Assembly: GCF_008704395.1 (NCBI RefSeq)
Contig: NZ_CP023695.1
Location: forward strand, 930,001-994,000
Reading direction: 5' to 3'
DNA from: Streptomyces alboniger
GTDB taxonomy: Bacteria > Actinomycetota > Actinomycetes > Streptomycetales > Streptomycetaceae
DNA length: 64,000 nucleotides
The notes under the pieces: model-generated
The model's input: only the letters and a program-made list of their open reading frames with translations
What the model was told of the DNA's origin: nothing
The model's database searches: none
Shown here: in pieces, positions 19,837 through 28,862 of the stretch
How positions within the stretch are numbered: position 1 is the stretch's first letter
Layout: the number at the start of each line of letters is the position of its first letter
Translations under genes and position numbers: made by a program

Positions 19837-22242
19837 ATGGCACAGGGCACGGTCCAGGTGACGCACACCGGCACGTCGCGGTGGCGGCGCCGCACCGGCG
19901 AGTACGCATCGCTCGCCGCTGCCTTGGAGGCCGCGAGCGACGGCGACGTACTGACCGTCGCCGCGGGCACCTACCGCGAGAACCTCGTCGTCCAGCGTGC
20001 GGTGACCTTGCGCGGCCCCGAGGGCTCCGCCGGTTCCGTGCGCATCGCCCCGTCCGAGGGGGTGCCGCTCACGGTGCGCGCCTCCGCCGTCGTACAGGAT
20101 CTGCACGTCGAGGGCCAGGACTCGTCCGCGCCCGCGCTGCTCGTCGAGGACGGCGCCCCGGAGCTGGCCGGCATCCGGGTCGTGACCCGCTCCTCGGCCG
20201 GCATAGAGGTACGGGGCGGCGCGCGCCCCACGGTGCGCCGCTGCACCGTCGACAACCCCGGCGGAATCGGCATCGCGGTGCTCGACGGTGGCGGCGGTGT
20301 CTTCGAGGAGTGCGAGATCGTCGCGGCAGGCCAGTCCGGCGTCGCGGTGCGCGGGGGTGCGCACCCCCGCCTGGAGCGCTGCCGGGTGCACCACGCCTCG
20401 GGCGCCGGTCTCTCGGTGACCGGCGAGCACACCGGCCTGGAGGCGATCGGCTGCGAGGTGTACGAGATCAAGGGCTCGGGCGTCCAGGTCACCGGGCGGG
20501 CGTCGGCGCATCTGACCGACTGCGACGTGCACCGGACCACCTCCGACGGCGTCACGCTCGACACGGACGCCGTTCTGACGCTGGCCGACTGCCGCATCCA
20601 CGACATCCCGGAGAACGCGATCGACCTGCGCTCGCGCTCCGTTCTCACGCTGACGCGCTCCACGGTCCACCGCTTCGGGCGCAACGGCCTGTCGGTGTGG
20701 GACCCGGGCACGCGTGTGGACGCCAACCAGTGCGAGATCCACGACAGTACGGGCGACTATCCGGCGGTGTGGGTCAGCGACGGTGCGACGGCCGTCCTGG
20801 AGTCGTGCCGGGTGCGCGACGTGCCGGACGCGCTGTTCGTCCTGGACCGCGGCTCGCGCGTCGACGTCGTCGACAGCGACCTCTCCCAGGTGCGCAACAC
20901 GGCGGTGTCGGTGAGCGACGGCGCGACCGCGCAGCTCGACGACTGCCGCATCCGCGAGGCGGCCACGGGCGCGTGGTTCCGTGACCACGGCAGCGGCGGC
21001 ACGCTCGCCAACTGCACGGTCGACGCCGTCCAGACCGGTGTGATCGTCACCAAGGGCGCCGACCCCACCATCGAGCGCTGCACGGTCACCTCACCCGCCG
21101 AGGCCGGTTTCTACGTCTCCGCGGGCGGCCGCGGCAGCTTCCACGGCTGCCGGGTCAGCGGCAGCGGCGGCTACGGCTTCCATGTCATCGACGGCTGCCG
21201 TACGACGCTGAAGAAGTGCCGCACGGAGCGGTGCGCGCGCGGCGGCTTCGAGTTCTCGGAGGAGGGTCCGCTCGTCGAGGACTGCGCGAGCGACCAGAGC
21301 GGTGGCGTGCCCGCACCGGGGTCGGCGCCGCTGGAGACGCCCGCCGCGCAGACGCTCACGCAGACCGTCGGGCTGCTCGGCTCCGTCCCCGTCCAGCAGG
21401 CCCAGCAGCCGACAGCTCCTGAGAAGAGCGCCCGTGCCTCCAAGGAGGTCCTCGGCGAACTCGACGCGCTGGTCGGCCTGGACAGCGTCAAGCGGGAGGT
21501 GCGCGCCCTCACCGACATGATCGAGGTGGGCCGCCGCAGGCAGCAGGCCGGGCTCAAGGCCGCGTCCGTCCGCCGCCACCTGGTCTTCACGGGTTCGCCG
21601 GGTACGGGCAAGACGACCGTCGCGCGGCTCTACGGCGAGATCCTCGCCTCGCTCGGCGTCCTGGAGAGCGGTCACCTCGTCGAGGTCTCGCGCGTCGACC
21701 TGGTCGGGGAGCACATCGGCTCGACGGCGATCCGCACCCAGGAGGCCTTCGACCGGGCGCGGGGCGGCGTGCTGTTCATCGACGAGGCCTACGCCCTCTC
21801 CCCCGAGGACTCCGGGCGTGACTTCGGCCGTGAGGCCATCGACACGCTGGTGAAACTGATGGAGGACCATCGCGAGGCCGTCGTGGTGATCGTCGCGGGC
21901 TACACCGAGGAGATGCGGCGCTTCCTCTCCGTCAATCCGGGTGTGGCGTCCCGCTTCTCGCGGACCATCACCTTCAGCGACTACGTTCCCGAGGAGTTGC
22001 TGCGGATCGTGGAGCAGCAGGCCGAGGAGCACGAGTACCGGCTGGGCACGGGCGCGGGCGAGGCGCTGTTGAAGTACTTCACGGCGCTCCCGAAGGGGCC
22101 GGCGTTCGGCAACGGCCGCACCGCGCGGCAGACGTTCGAGGCGATGGTGGAGCGGCACGCGGGCCGGGTCGCCCAGCTGCCCGAGCCGAGCACGGACGAT
22201 CTCACCCTGCTGTATCCGGAGGATCTGCCGGAGCTGGTGTGA
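19837..22242 (+). CDS. right-handed beta-helix repeat / AAA+ ATPase fusion (CbxX/EccA-type)
   Basis: An 801-aa fusion. Residues about 15-515 are a pectate-lyase-like right-handed parallel beta-helix with many near-identical turns (patterns such as PTVRRCTV, GVAVRGGAHPRLERC, ATAVLESCRV). After a Pro/Ala linker, residues about 535-800 form an AAA+ ATPase of the CbxX/CfxQ-EccA class. It has LDALVGLDSVKREVR, Walker A GSPGTGKTT (about residue 585), Walker B GVLFIDEAYAL (about 645) and the sensor region NPGVASRFSRTI. EccA-type ATPases act on type VII secretion or as enzyme chaperones; the beta-helix could dock a polymeric or protein partner. The start is the ATG at 19837 after GAGGTGGGGG. No ESX genes are visible nearby. 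The 3' end overlaps the convergent neighbour by 41 bp. Confidence 0.88.
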   Translation: MAQGTVQVTHTGTSRWRRRTGEYASLAAALEAASDGDVLTVAAGTYRENLVVQRAVTLRGPEGSAGSVRIAPSEGVPLTVRASAVVQDLHVEGQDSSAPALLVEDGAPELAGIRVVTRSSAGIEVRGGARPTVRRCTVDNPGGIGIAVLDGGGGVFEECEIVAAGQSGVAVRGGAHPRLERCRVHHASGAGLSVTGEHTGLEAIGCEVYEIKGSGVQVTGRASAHLTDCDVHRTTSDGVTLDTDAVLTLADCRIHDIPENAIDLRSRSVLTLTRSTVHRFGRNGLSVWDPGTRVDANQCEIHDSTGDYPAVWVSDGATAVLESCRVRDVPDALFVLDRGSRVDVVDSDLSQVRNTAVSVSDGATAQLDDCRIREAATGAWFRDHGSGGTLANCTVDAVQTGVIVTKGADPTIERCTVTSPAEAGFYVSAGGRGSFHGCRVSGSGGYGFHVIDGCRTTLKKCRTERCARGGFEFSEEGPLVEDCASDQSGGVPAPGSAPLETPAAQTLTQTVGLLGSVPVQQAQQPTAPEKSARASKEVLGELDALVGLDSVKREVRALTDMIEVGRRRQQAGLKAASVRRHLVFTGSPGTGKTTVARLYGEILASLGVLESGHLVEVSRVDLVGEHIGSTAIRTQEAFDRARGGVLFIDEAYALSPEDSGRDFGREAIDTLVKLMEDHREAVVVIVAGYTEEMRRFLSVNPGVASRFSRTITFSDYVPEELLRIVEQQAEEHEYRLGTGAGEALLKYFTALPKGPAFGNGRTARQTFEAMVERHAGRVAQLPEPSTDDLTLLYPEDLPELV

Positions 22243-24544
22243 CCGCTTCCGGCGCCGCCGGCCTCGGGGACGGCACGACCGCCTTGAGGCGCGCGAGGAG
22301 CCGTGCGCGCTCCTCGGCGAAGGCGGGGTCGGCCTGGTAGCCGCCGTGGCCGTGGATGGGTGCCGGGAGCGGGTGGGTCTCCGTACGGCCGTAGGCCAGG
22401 GGGTCCTTGAGGGCGGCGCGGTCGACCTGGGGGCCGCAGGCGCCGCGGAGGTTGATGGGGCCGCCGATCGGGTCGGTGGGGCGGTGCAGATTGCGCCAGC
22501 AGTCGACCTCGCGGTGCAGGGAGGTGAGCGCCGCCGGGCCGAAGTGGGCGGGGAACCAGCGGCCGTAGAGACGCTCCAGGGGTGAGCCGTAGGTCAGCAG
22601 GGCGACGCGCCTGCGGACCGAGGGGCGCAGCTGCCAGGCGGCGGCCGCCGCGAGGACGCTGCCCTGGGAGTGCCCGGAGATGACGAGGCGTCCGCCCGTG
22701 GCGCTGGTGGCGCGGGTCCAGGCCGCCATGCGCCAGGTCAGGTCGGGGACCGCGCGCTCGGCGTAGCAGGGCGGCGCGAAGGGGTGGGCGGCGCGCGGCC
22801 AGAACGTACCGACGTCCCAGAGGATGCCGATGGTGCGGCGGGCCGAGGCGTCCTTGTAGGCGCGGCGGCCCCAGGTGACGAACAGTATGAAGCCGAAGCC
22901 GATCAGCCAGGAGCCGAGCGCCTGGGACGTCTCCCCCGCGCCCTCGACGACATCGGGCGCGCCCTGGGCCGCTTGTGCGGGGACCTTCTCCGTCAGCCAC
23001 GCGCCGATGAGGGCTCCGGCGCCGAACAGCAGTGTGACGGCGGAGATGATGCCGACGAGCAGGGGGGCGCGGTCGGTGAGGGCGGCACGCGCGCGTGTGC
23101 CCGCGATGCGGCGGGTGCGCGCGGAGTCCTTGGGCTCGCCGGGGTAGTCGAGCGTCACCTTCGTCATCTCGCGGCGCTTGCGCTGGAGGGTGCGCAGGCC
23201 CAGCCAGGCACACAGTACGGCGACGACGACGAGGAGCGGCGGGATCACGGACGCCTGCCAGGTGAGCAGCACGGGCGGTCCGTCGATCGAGCCGTGGGTG
23301 CCGTCCAGCCAGTCGGCCACGCGCTGTGCGCCGCCGCCGGACATCACCCCGCCCAGCGCGCAGGACAGCATGGCGACGGCGGGGCCGCCGAGGCCGCGGA
23401 TGGCGGTGCGGGCGTCGGGCGAGGTGCGGTACAGGGAGTGCGCCACCACCGCGAGGGCGACAACCAGCAGGCCCTGGGCGATCGCGATGCCGCCGAAGGT
23501 GGCGTCGCCCGGCAGCCTGCCCTCGGAGCGCCAGCCGGGGCGCGTCCAGCCCGCGTACAGGAAGGTCAGGACGAGCAGGGCGAGCGCGGCCAGGGGGAGG
23601 CCGCGCACGAGGGCCCGGTCCAGCTTGCGGTCGAGCTTGTGTTCGCTGCGCCCTCTGCGGCACACCACCCATACGACGGCTCCCCCGCCCAGGACGAGCG
23701 TCATGACGAGGGCCCAGCCGAGGATGTCGAGGAGCGCGGGGCCGCCGGGGCGCCGGTCGTGCCGCGCGGCCGAGGCGCCGACCGCCGCGGCGACGGTGAG
23801 CAACCCGGCGGCGGTGTGGGCGGCGCGCAGCCGGGCGACAAGGCGGCGGCCGTACCAGAATCCGGGCCTGCTGAGTGCGGTGCGGGTCGCCTCCTCCTCC
23901 TCGACCTCGGGCTTGTGGGGCAGCGGCTGCTGGGATTCGTACGCGCTCCAGGTGCGGTGGGAGAGGTACCAGAGCAGGCCGGTGAGGGCGGCGGGCAGCA
24001 GGGCGGCGAGGGCGAGCCGTCGGCCGGGCTGCGACCACCAGCCGCCCCGGCCCGCGTCGTCGGTCGCGAGGAAGCCGAGCCAGGCGCGGTCGGCGGCGCA
24101 CCGGGGGGTGCCCGCGCACTGCCAGGCCGTGAGGTCGAGCGCGACCTCGCAGGCGGCGGCGACGAGCAGCACGGTGAGGGTGAGCCCGGTCAGCCGTACC
24201 AGGAGGCCGTAGGTGCGCACGAGGGGGCGGCGGTGGCGCGAGGTGGGGCGCATCCAGTGGGCGAGGTTCACGACCATGAAGGGCAGCAGCAGGAGCCACA
24301 GGGCGCGTGAGCCGTTGCCGGAGGTCAGGTTGCACCAGACGTAGGCTTCGGGGACCGGTTTGCCGCGGTAGTCGTCGGGGCGCTGCTCCGCGTCGGCGTC
24401 CTCGGTGCGGCGGAAGACGGCCGCCGTGTTGTCGCCGGAGATCCGCACGGTCCGCGGATCGCCCAGCATCTCTTCCGGTGTGGTGCCCCCGACTCCATGG
24501 ACCAGGAGTTCCAGGGCGGTCTCGTCCTGCGTCGCACGCTCCAC
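22202..24544 (-). CDS. large integral membrane protein with split alpha/beta-hydrolase motifs
   Basis: About 780 aa. The N-terminus carries ALELLVHGVGGTTPEEML, the HG-x-G oxyanion-hole strand of alpha/beta hydrolases. A long region with roughly eight or nine transmembrane segments follows (about residues 80-560). The C-terminal soluble part has the nucleophile elbow GGRLVISGHSQGS and later Asp (RPTDPIGG) and His (PIHGHGGYQ) candidates for a triad. It may be a membrane lipase or esterase. I prefer the GTG at 24544 because GGGGGAAGCGGA stands ahead of it; an ATG at 24583 is the alternative. It is convergent with, and overlaps by 41 bp, the beta-helix/AAA+ gene. Confidence 0.75.
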   Translation of the reverse strand: MERATQDETALELLVHGVGGTTPEEMLGDPRTVRISGDNTAAVFRRTEDADAEQRPDDYRGKPVPEAYVWCNLTSGNGSRALWLLLLPFMVVNLAHWMRPTSRHRRPLVRTYGLLVRLTGLTLTVLLVAAACEVALDLTAWQCAGTPRCAADRAWLGFLATDDAGRGGWWSQPGRRLALAALLPAALTGLLWYLSHRTWSAYESQQPLPHKPEVEEEEATRTALSRPGFWYGRRLVARLRAAHTAAGLLTVAAAVGASAARHDRRPGGPALLDILGWALVMTLVLGGGAVVWVVCRRGRSEHKLDRKLDRALVRGLPLAALALLVLTFLYAGWTRPGWRSEGRLPGDATFGGIAIAQGLLVVALAVVAHSLYRTSPDARTAIRGLGGPAVAMLSCALGGVMSGGGAQRVADWLDGTHGSIDGPPVLLTWQASVIPPLLVVVAVLCAWLGLRTLQRKRREMTKVTLDYPGEPKDSARTRRIAGTRARAALTDRAPLLVGIISAVTLLFGAGALIGAWLTEKVPAQAAQGAPDVVEGAGETSQALGSWLIGFGFILFVTWGRRAYKDASARRTIGILWDVGTFWPRAAHPFAPPCYAERAVPDLTWRMAAWTRATSATGGRLVISGHSQGSVLAAAAAWQLRPSVRRRVALLTYGSPLERLYGRWFPAHFGPAALTSLHREVDCWRNLHRPTDPIGGPINLRGACGPQVDRAALKDPLAYGRTETHPLPAPIHGHGGYQADPAFAEERARLLARLKAVVPSPRPAAPEAVTPAPADPPDTAG

Positions 24545-24755
24545 TGTTCCGCTTCCCCCGACATGTGCGTGGTGTGGGCACAAGGATCCCGGCTCGCGGA
24601 TCCCGGCGCACCCCTCGTCACGTAATCTCCCCCTTCCGGGGCGGGCGTGAACCGCGCGCGGGGGGTGGCACCGGTGTCAGTGGCACATGCGAGGATGAGG
24701 CCCTGCGCGCCGGTCGGGCGCGGTCGGTGGACGAGGCAGAAGGGCCGGGCCGGGC

Positions 24756-25700
24756 GTGAGTGAGAATCAGAACCTCCTCGCCGAGCAGCGTCGTGCCCTG
24801 ATCCTCGACGAAGTGCGCCGCAGGGGCGGGGTCCGTGTCAATGAACTGACCCGGAAGCTGGGCGTGTCCGACATGACCGTCCGCCGCGATCTCGACGCGC
24901 TGGCCCGTCAGGGCGTGCTGGAGAAGGTGCACGGCGGGGCGGTGCCGGTCGTCGAGGCGAGCACGCACGAGCCGGGGTTCGAGGCGAAGTCGGGCCTGGA
25001 GCCGACCGCCAAGGAGGACATCGCGCGGACGGCGGCGTCGCTGGCCGTCCCGGGCTCGGCGATCGCGCTGTCCGGTGGCACGACGACGTACGCGCTGGCG
25101 CACCACCTCCTGGACGTGCCGGACCTGACGGTGGTGACGAACTCGGTGCGGGTCGCGGATGTCTTCCACTCCGCGCAGCGCAGCTCCGGGCAGCGGCAGG
25201 GCATGGCGACGGTCGTGCTGACCGGCGGGGTGCGCACTCCGTCGGACTCGCTGGTGGGGCCGGTCGCGGATCAGGCGATCGCGTCGCTCCACTTCGACGT
25301 GCTCTTCCTGGGTGTGCACGGCATATCGCCGGAGGCGGGCCTGTCGACGCCGAATCTGGCCGAGGCGGAGACGAACCGCCGCCTGGTGCAGTCGGCGCGG
25401 CGCGTGGTCGTGGTCGCGGACCACACCAAGTGGGGCACGGTGGGCCTGAGTTCGTTCGCGGAGCTGTCGCAGGTCGACACGCTGGTGACCGACGCGGGGC
25501 TGCCCGCGGAGGCCCGTGCGGAGATCTCCGAGCGTCTGAACCGGCTCGTGGTGGCGGGCGAGCGCGAGGACGGCGGCGACGCGGAGGCTCTCCGCGCCGG
25601 GCACTCCGAGGGCGTCGAGGTCACCGCGGACGCTGAGGGCCCTGAGGGCACTTACGACCCCGGCGTCACTGAGCGGCACGAGGACTCCGCAGACATCTGA
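24756..25700 (+). CDS. DeoR/GlpR-family transcriptional regulator
   Basis: A 314-aa regulator. The N-terminal winged helix-turn-helix is canonical for DeoR (RRALILDEVRRRGGVRVNEL, LGVSDMTVRRDLDAL, VHGGAV). The C-terminal DeoRC sensor domain has ALSGGTTTYALAHHLLD, LTVVTNSV and ADHTKWGTVGLSSF, usually binding phosphosugars. The acidic C-terminal 50 residues are a low-complexity extension. The start is GTG at 24756. No sugar kinase or transporter is directly downstream, so the target operon is not evident. Confidence 0.9.
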   Translation: MSENQNLLAEQRRALILDEVRRRGGVRVNELTRKLGVSDMTVRRDLDALARQGVLEKVHGGAVPVVEASTHEPGFEAKSGLEPTAKEDIARTAASLAVPGSAIALSGGTTTYALAHHLLDVPDLTVVTNSVRVADVFHSAQRSSGQRQGMATVVLTGGVRTPSDSLVGPVADQAIASLHFDVLFLGVHGISPEAGLSTPNLAEAETNRRLVQSARRVVVVADHTKWGTVGLSSFAELSQVDTLVTDAGLPAEARAEISERLNRLVVAGEREDGGDAEALRAGHSEGVEVTADAEGPEGTYDPGVTERHEDSADI

Positions 25701-25759
25701 CGAACCGCCAGCTATGGTGACCTTTCCCGGTCAACTACTCCGCTGGGGGGCAGAGTTCG

Positions 25760-26239
25760 ATGACGCGCCGACTGAGCCCTGTGGGGCTCGAGTTCATCGA
25801 GTCCGCCGCGCTGCGCCTGGTGTTCACCCGCGAGCTGAGCGCCCCGCCCGAGGCGGTCTACCACGCCCTCGCCGTCGATGTGATGGCCTGGCCCACGTGG
25901 TTCTCGTCGGTCACGCGGTGCCGCCCGACCGACGGCGGCAAGGGACGCGAGGTCCTGCTCAAGGGTGGTACGCGCTTCCGGGAGACGATCCTCGCGGCCG
26001 AGGCGCCGGAGCGGTACGCCTACCGCGTCGACGAGACGAACGTGCCGGGTCCGCGGGCGCTCGTGGAGGAGTGGCGGCTCGTCCCGGCCGGGGCGGGCAC
26101 CCGCGTGCGGTGGACGTTCGCCGCCGACGGTCCCGCCCCCTTCCGCCTCTCGCTCAGGATCGGCCGCGCGGGCCTGGGCCGGGCCTTCCGCGACGCGGTC
26201 ACCGCGCTGGACCGCAGGCTCACGCAGAGCGAGGCGTAG
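25760..26239 (+). CDS. SRPBCC (START-like) family protein
   Basis: A 159-aa protein with the helix-grip fold pattern: LRLVFTRELSAPPEAVYHAL, then DVMAWPTWFSSVTRC, VDETNVPGPRALVEEWRL and a long C-terminal helix ending FRDAVTALDRRL. Members bind small hydrophobic ligands. The function of this one is unknown. It follows the DeoR gene after 59 bp and could be co-transcribed. GGGGGG stands upstream of the ATG. Confidence 0.8.
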   Translation: MTRRLSPVGLEFIESAALRLVFTRELSAPPEAVYHALAVDVMAWPTWFSSVTRCRPTDGGKGREVLLKGGTRFRETILAAEAPERYAYRVDETNVPGPRALVEEWRLVPAGAGTRVRWTFAADGPAPFRLSLRIGRAGLGRAFRDAVTALDRRLTQSEA

Positions 26240-26302
26240 CGTGTGCCCGCCGCTGCGTGGCTTGCTGAGCCTGCTTGCCGTGCCGGCGCGGCCCGACTCG
26301 GC

Positions 26303-27436
26303 CTACTTGGGCCACGCTCCCGTCGTCAGGAGCGTGTCGATGGCCTCGGCGTACGGCGTGATGTCCAGGCCCTGTTCGGCCAGCCACGCGTCCGAGTAGT
26401 ACTTGTCCAGATAACGGTCGCCCGGGTCGCAGAGGAGGGTGACCACGCTGCCCGTGCGGCCCGCGGCCACCATCTCGGCGACGATCCTCAGGGCGCTCCA
26501 CAGACCGGTGCCGGTCGAGCCGCCCGCCTTGCGGCCGATGGCCAGTTCCAGGGCGCGCACGGCGGCGACGGACGCCGCGTCCGGCACCTTCATCATGCGG
26601 TCGATCGCCCCGGGCACGAAGCTCGGTTCCATGCGGGGGCGGCCGATGCCCTCGATGCGGGAGCCGCAGTCGCTCGTGGCGTGCGGGTCGTGTTTCGTCC
26701 AGCCGTCGAAGAAGCAGGAGTTCTCCGGGTCGGCGACGCAGATGCGGGTGTCGTGCTGCATGTAGTGGACGTAGCGCGCGATGGTCGCCGAGGTGCCGCC
26801 GGTGCCGGCCGTGGCGACGATCCACGCGGGCTCGGGGTAGCGCTCCAACCTCAGCTGCTGGTAGATCGATTCGGCGATGTTGTTGTTCCCCCGCCAGTCG
26901 GTGGCCCGCTCCGCGTACGTGAACTGGTCCATGTAGTGGCCGCCGGTCTCGACGGCGAGGGCGGCCGACTCGGCGTACATCGTGCGCGAGTCGTCCACGA
27001 AGTGGCACTGCCCTCCGTGGAATTCGATCAGCCGGATCTTCTCGGCGCTCGTCGTGCGCGGCATGACCGCGACGAAGGGCACCCCGATCAGCTTCGCGAA
27101 GTACGCCTCGGAGAGGGCCGTGGAGCCGCTGGAGGCCTCGATGACCGGGCGGCCCGGCCTGATCCAGCCGTTGCACAGGCCGTAGAGGAAGAGCGAGCGC
27201 GCCAGGCGGTGCTTGAGGCTGCCGGTCGGGTGCGTCGACTCGTCCTTGAGGTACAGGTCGATGCCCCACTGCTCGGGCAGCGGGAAGCGCAGCAGATGGG
27301 TGTCGGCCGAGCGGTTGGCGTCGGCCTGGACCTTGCGGACGGCTTCTTTGAGCCAGGCGCGGTACTCCTCGTCGCTGTGGTCGACGTCGAGTGTGGGCAT
27401 CGGCTCGTCGGCTCGATCCTGTCGGGGGGTGCTCAC
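26303..27436 (-). CDS. PLP-dependent cysteine desulfhydrase / cysteine-synthase-like (Cds1-like)
   Basis: A 377-aa fold-type II PLP enzyme. The Schiff-base lysine is Lys75 in [13 protein letters not shown]; the substrate loop is [15 protein letters not shown]; the phosphate-binding glycines are in [15 protein letters not shown]. The long form with [24 protein letters not shown] and [13 protein letters not shown] segments resembles mycobacterial L-cysteine desulfhydrase Cds1, which releases H2S and pyruvate from cysteine; the first of those segments is paraphrased. Cysteine synthase is the alternative. There is no sulfur-assimilation operon next to it. Direct repeats in its 5' region suggest regulation. 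Confidence 0.75.
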   Translation of the reverse strand: MSTPRQDRADEPMPTLDVDHSDEEYRAWLKEAVRKVQADANRSADTHLLRFPLPEQWGIDLYLKDESTHPTGSLKHRLARSLFLYGLCNGWIRPGRPVIEASSGSTALSEAYFAKLIGVPFVAVMPRTTSAEKIRLIEFHGGQCHFVDDSRTMYAESAALAVETGGHYMDQFTYAERATDWRGNNNIAESIYQQLRLERYPEPAWIVATAGTGGTSATIARYVHYMQHDTRICVADPENSCFFDGWTKHDPHATSDCGSRIEGIGRPRMEPSFVPGAIDRMMKVPDAASVAAVRALELAIGRKAGGSTGTGLWSALRIVAEMVAAGRTGSVVTLLCDPGDRYLDKYYSDAWLAEQGLDITPYAEAIDTLLTTGAWPK

Positions 27437-27491
27437 GGCGGGACTCCTTCGCGTCGTGCCGGACGCGATTCGGCGCGGCCGTACCCCTCGA

Positions 27492-27537
27492 TCTTAAACA
27501 CCCTTCACACGCTCCCCACCTGCATAAACACACCTTT
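27492..27537. promoter_or_regulatory. direct repeats upstream of the Cds1-like gene
   Basis: Within the 337-bp gap between the divergent genes (27437-27773), TAAACACCCTT (from 27495) and TAAACACACCTTT (from 27525) are near-identical and 30 bp apart, about three helical turns. They lie 60-100 bp upstream of the Cds1-like start and are AT-richer than the surroundings. They could be activator sites or part of the promoter. The rest of the gap shows no gene. Confidence 0.35.
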
Positions 27538-27710
27538 GGGCGCCTCAAAGACACTGCTGGCGCAGCGGGCGGGCAGGCTCTGCGGGGAGGGGTGCGGGAG
27601 GGCGTCGACGGCCTGTCCGGACATCTCCGTGCGTACTGGTGCTCGACGCCGCGTGCGTGCAGACTGCCCCGCACGGGGCACCTGTCCCGGCAGGAGCAAA
27701 TTCACCGGAG

Positions 27711-27739
27711 CCCATAGGTTCTGTGGAACCCATAGGTTC
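27711..27739 (+). repeat. 18-bp tandem repeat ahead of small hypothetical gene
   Basis: CCCATAGGTTC occurs at 27711-27721 and 27729-27739, inside an 18-bp near-duplicate unit. It lies 35-63 bp before the ATG at 27774 and, in that frame, would read as PEPIGS-VEPIGS. It may be a repeated regulatory element, or coding if translation starts further upstream. Confidence 0.45.
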
Positions 27740-27773
27740 ACCGAAGCCGAAGCGCACAAGGGGGCGGAACGTC

Positions 27774-28103
27774 ATGGCGGAGCCGGAGTTCACGGCCACG
27801 GGCGTGCGGATCGGGCGGCGCTTGCGCTCCCTCACCCGAGCGGGGCAGGTCCGTATCGCCGACGGCAGGCTGGAGTTGCTCACCAGCTACGGCAAGGAGA
27901 TCGACAGCGCGCCGGTGCAGGCGGTGCGCACGGGCAAGCCGTGGTTCGCCGCGGACGACCACGCGCTGGCCGAAGTGAACGGCAGGCGCTACCGGCTGAC
28001 CCTCGGCGAGCGTGAACCGGGTCCGGGGCAGGGCGGGCCGCCGACCGTACGCCGGTTCATGGAGGCGGTACGCAGGGCCGCGGAGCGGTGTCGGCGAGGT
28101 TGA
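27774..28103 (+). CDS. hypothetical small protein
   Basis: A 109-aa protein starting at ATG 27774 after GGGGGCGGA. It contains VRIGRRLRSLTRAGQVRIADGRL and a second block, YRLTLGEREPGPGQ. There are no membrane segments or catalytic motifs. Its length, strong GC bias in third positions and good start suggest that it is real. I do not recognise the family. Its 3' end runs into a 35-bp degenerate repeat array. Confidence 0.6.
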   Translation: MAEPEFTATGVRIGRRLRSLTRAGQVRIADGRLELLTSYGKEIDSAPVQAVRTGKPWFAADDHALAEVNGRRYRLTLGEREPGPGQGGPPTVRRFMEAVRRAAERCRRG

Positions 28104-28175
28104 GCGCAGGGGCAGCGGAGCGGCGTCGGCGGGGCTGAGCGACAGGCAGCGGAGCGGCGTCGGCGAGGTTGAGCG
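28081..28175 (+). repeat. three-copy degenerate direct repeat (about 35-bp period)
   Basis: Three copies of CGGAGCGGYGTCGGCGRGGY followed by TGAGCG start at 28081, 28116 and 28150. The first covers the stop of the small hypothetical gene, so the repeat ends each unit with TGA. The array then stops before the next promoter. The period is too short and the copies too few for CRISPR. Confidence 0.6.
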
Positions 28176-28373
28176 GCGGTCGCGCGGCGCCACGCGCGAG
28201 TTGCACGCCCGCACCCCCTGAGTCACTCTGGTCTCACATCACTCTGGGTTTACCGGCGATGACGCTGAAGAACCAGCCCGCCGCCGGCCACGCAGCAGGC
28301 GGCAGACCACGCGGCCCCCTGCTCCGATCCGAACGTCGTCTTCTTCCGGACCTCAATTCGGGGAGTCGCAGCC

Positions 28374-28862
28374 GTGATCAGCCAACCAAGCAGGCATTGC
28401 ACGGTAGAGCTCCAAGCTCTGCCATCGCGGATCCGCCAGGTCCGCAGAATCGTCTCTGCGCAGTTGCGCTACTGGCATCTCGATCCCTTGATAGACCAGG
28501 CAGCCCTCGGCGTGACCGAGTTGCTCAGCAACGTCCACCGGCACGCCGAGCCCGACAAGGAGTGCACCGTGGAGATCGAGCTGCTGCTCGACCGCCTCAC
28601 GGTCTCCGTCCACGACCACGATCCACGGCTGCCCGAGGTCCACGAAGCCGACCCCTTCGACACCTGTGGCCGCGGCCTCGCGATGGTGGCGGCGGTGAGC
28701 GAGTCCTGGGGCGTGTGCCCGCAGGGTGACGCGGGAAAGACCGTGTGGTTCACGCTCCCCGCGCCGTGCCCCTCGGCGGTGGCGACCGTGCCGTCGTACC
28801 CCCTGTACGGGGCGGCCGGGTCGGCCGCGAAGACTCCCGCCCGGTCGGCCGTTGCCGGCTGA
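28374..28862 (+). CDS. ATP-binding protein, anti-sigma-factor-type HATPase
   Basis: A 162-aa single HATPase_c-type domain related to RsbW/SpoIIAB. The N box is GVTELLSNVHRHAEPD, the G1 region VHDHDPRLPEV, and the G2 loop GRGLAMVAAVSESWGV. Such proteins bind ATP and are thought to act as anti-sigma or serine-kinase switch proteins; streptomycetes have dozens. The GTG at 28374 follows GGGGAG. The C-terminal 25 residues are Ala/Pro-rich. No sigma factor or STAS protein is adjacent; a STAS protein lies 15 kb away. Confidence 0.82.
   Translation: MISQPSRHCTVELQALPSRIRQVRRIVSAQLRYWHLDPLIDQAALGVTELLSNVHRHAEPDKECTVEIELLLDRLTVSVHDHDPRLPEVHEADPFDTCGRGLAMVAAVSESWGVCPQGDAGKTVWFTLPAPCPSAVATVPSYPLYGAAGSAAKTPARSAVAG

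Noticed and set aside
28081..28175. CRISPR-like array
   Set aside because: Only three degenerate copies with spacers of 8-10 bp and no cas genes; treated as a simple direct repeat.
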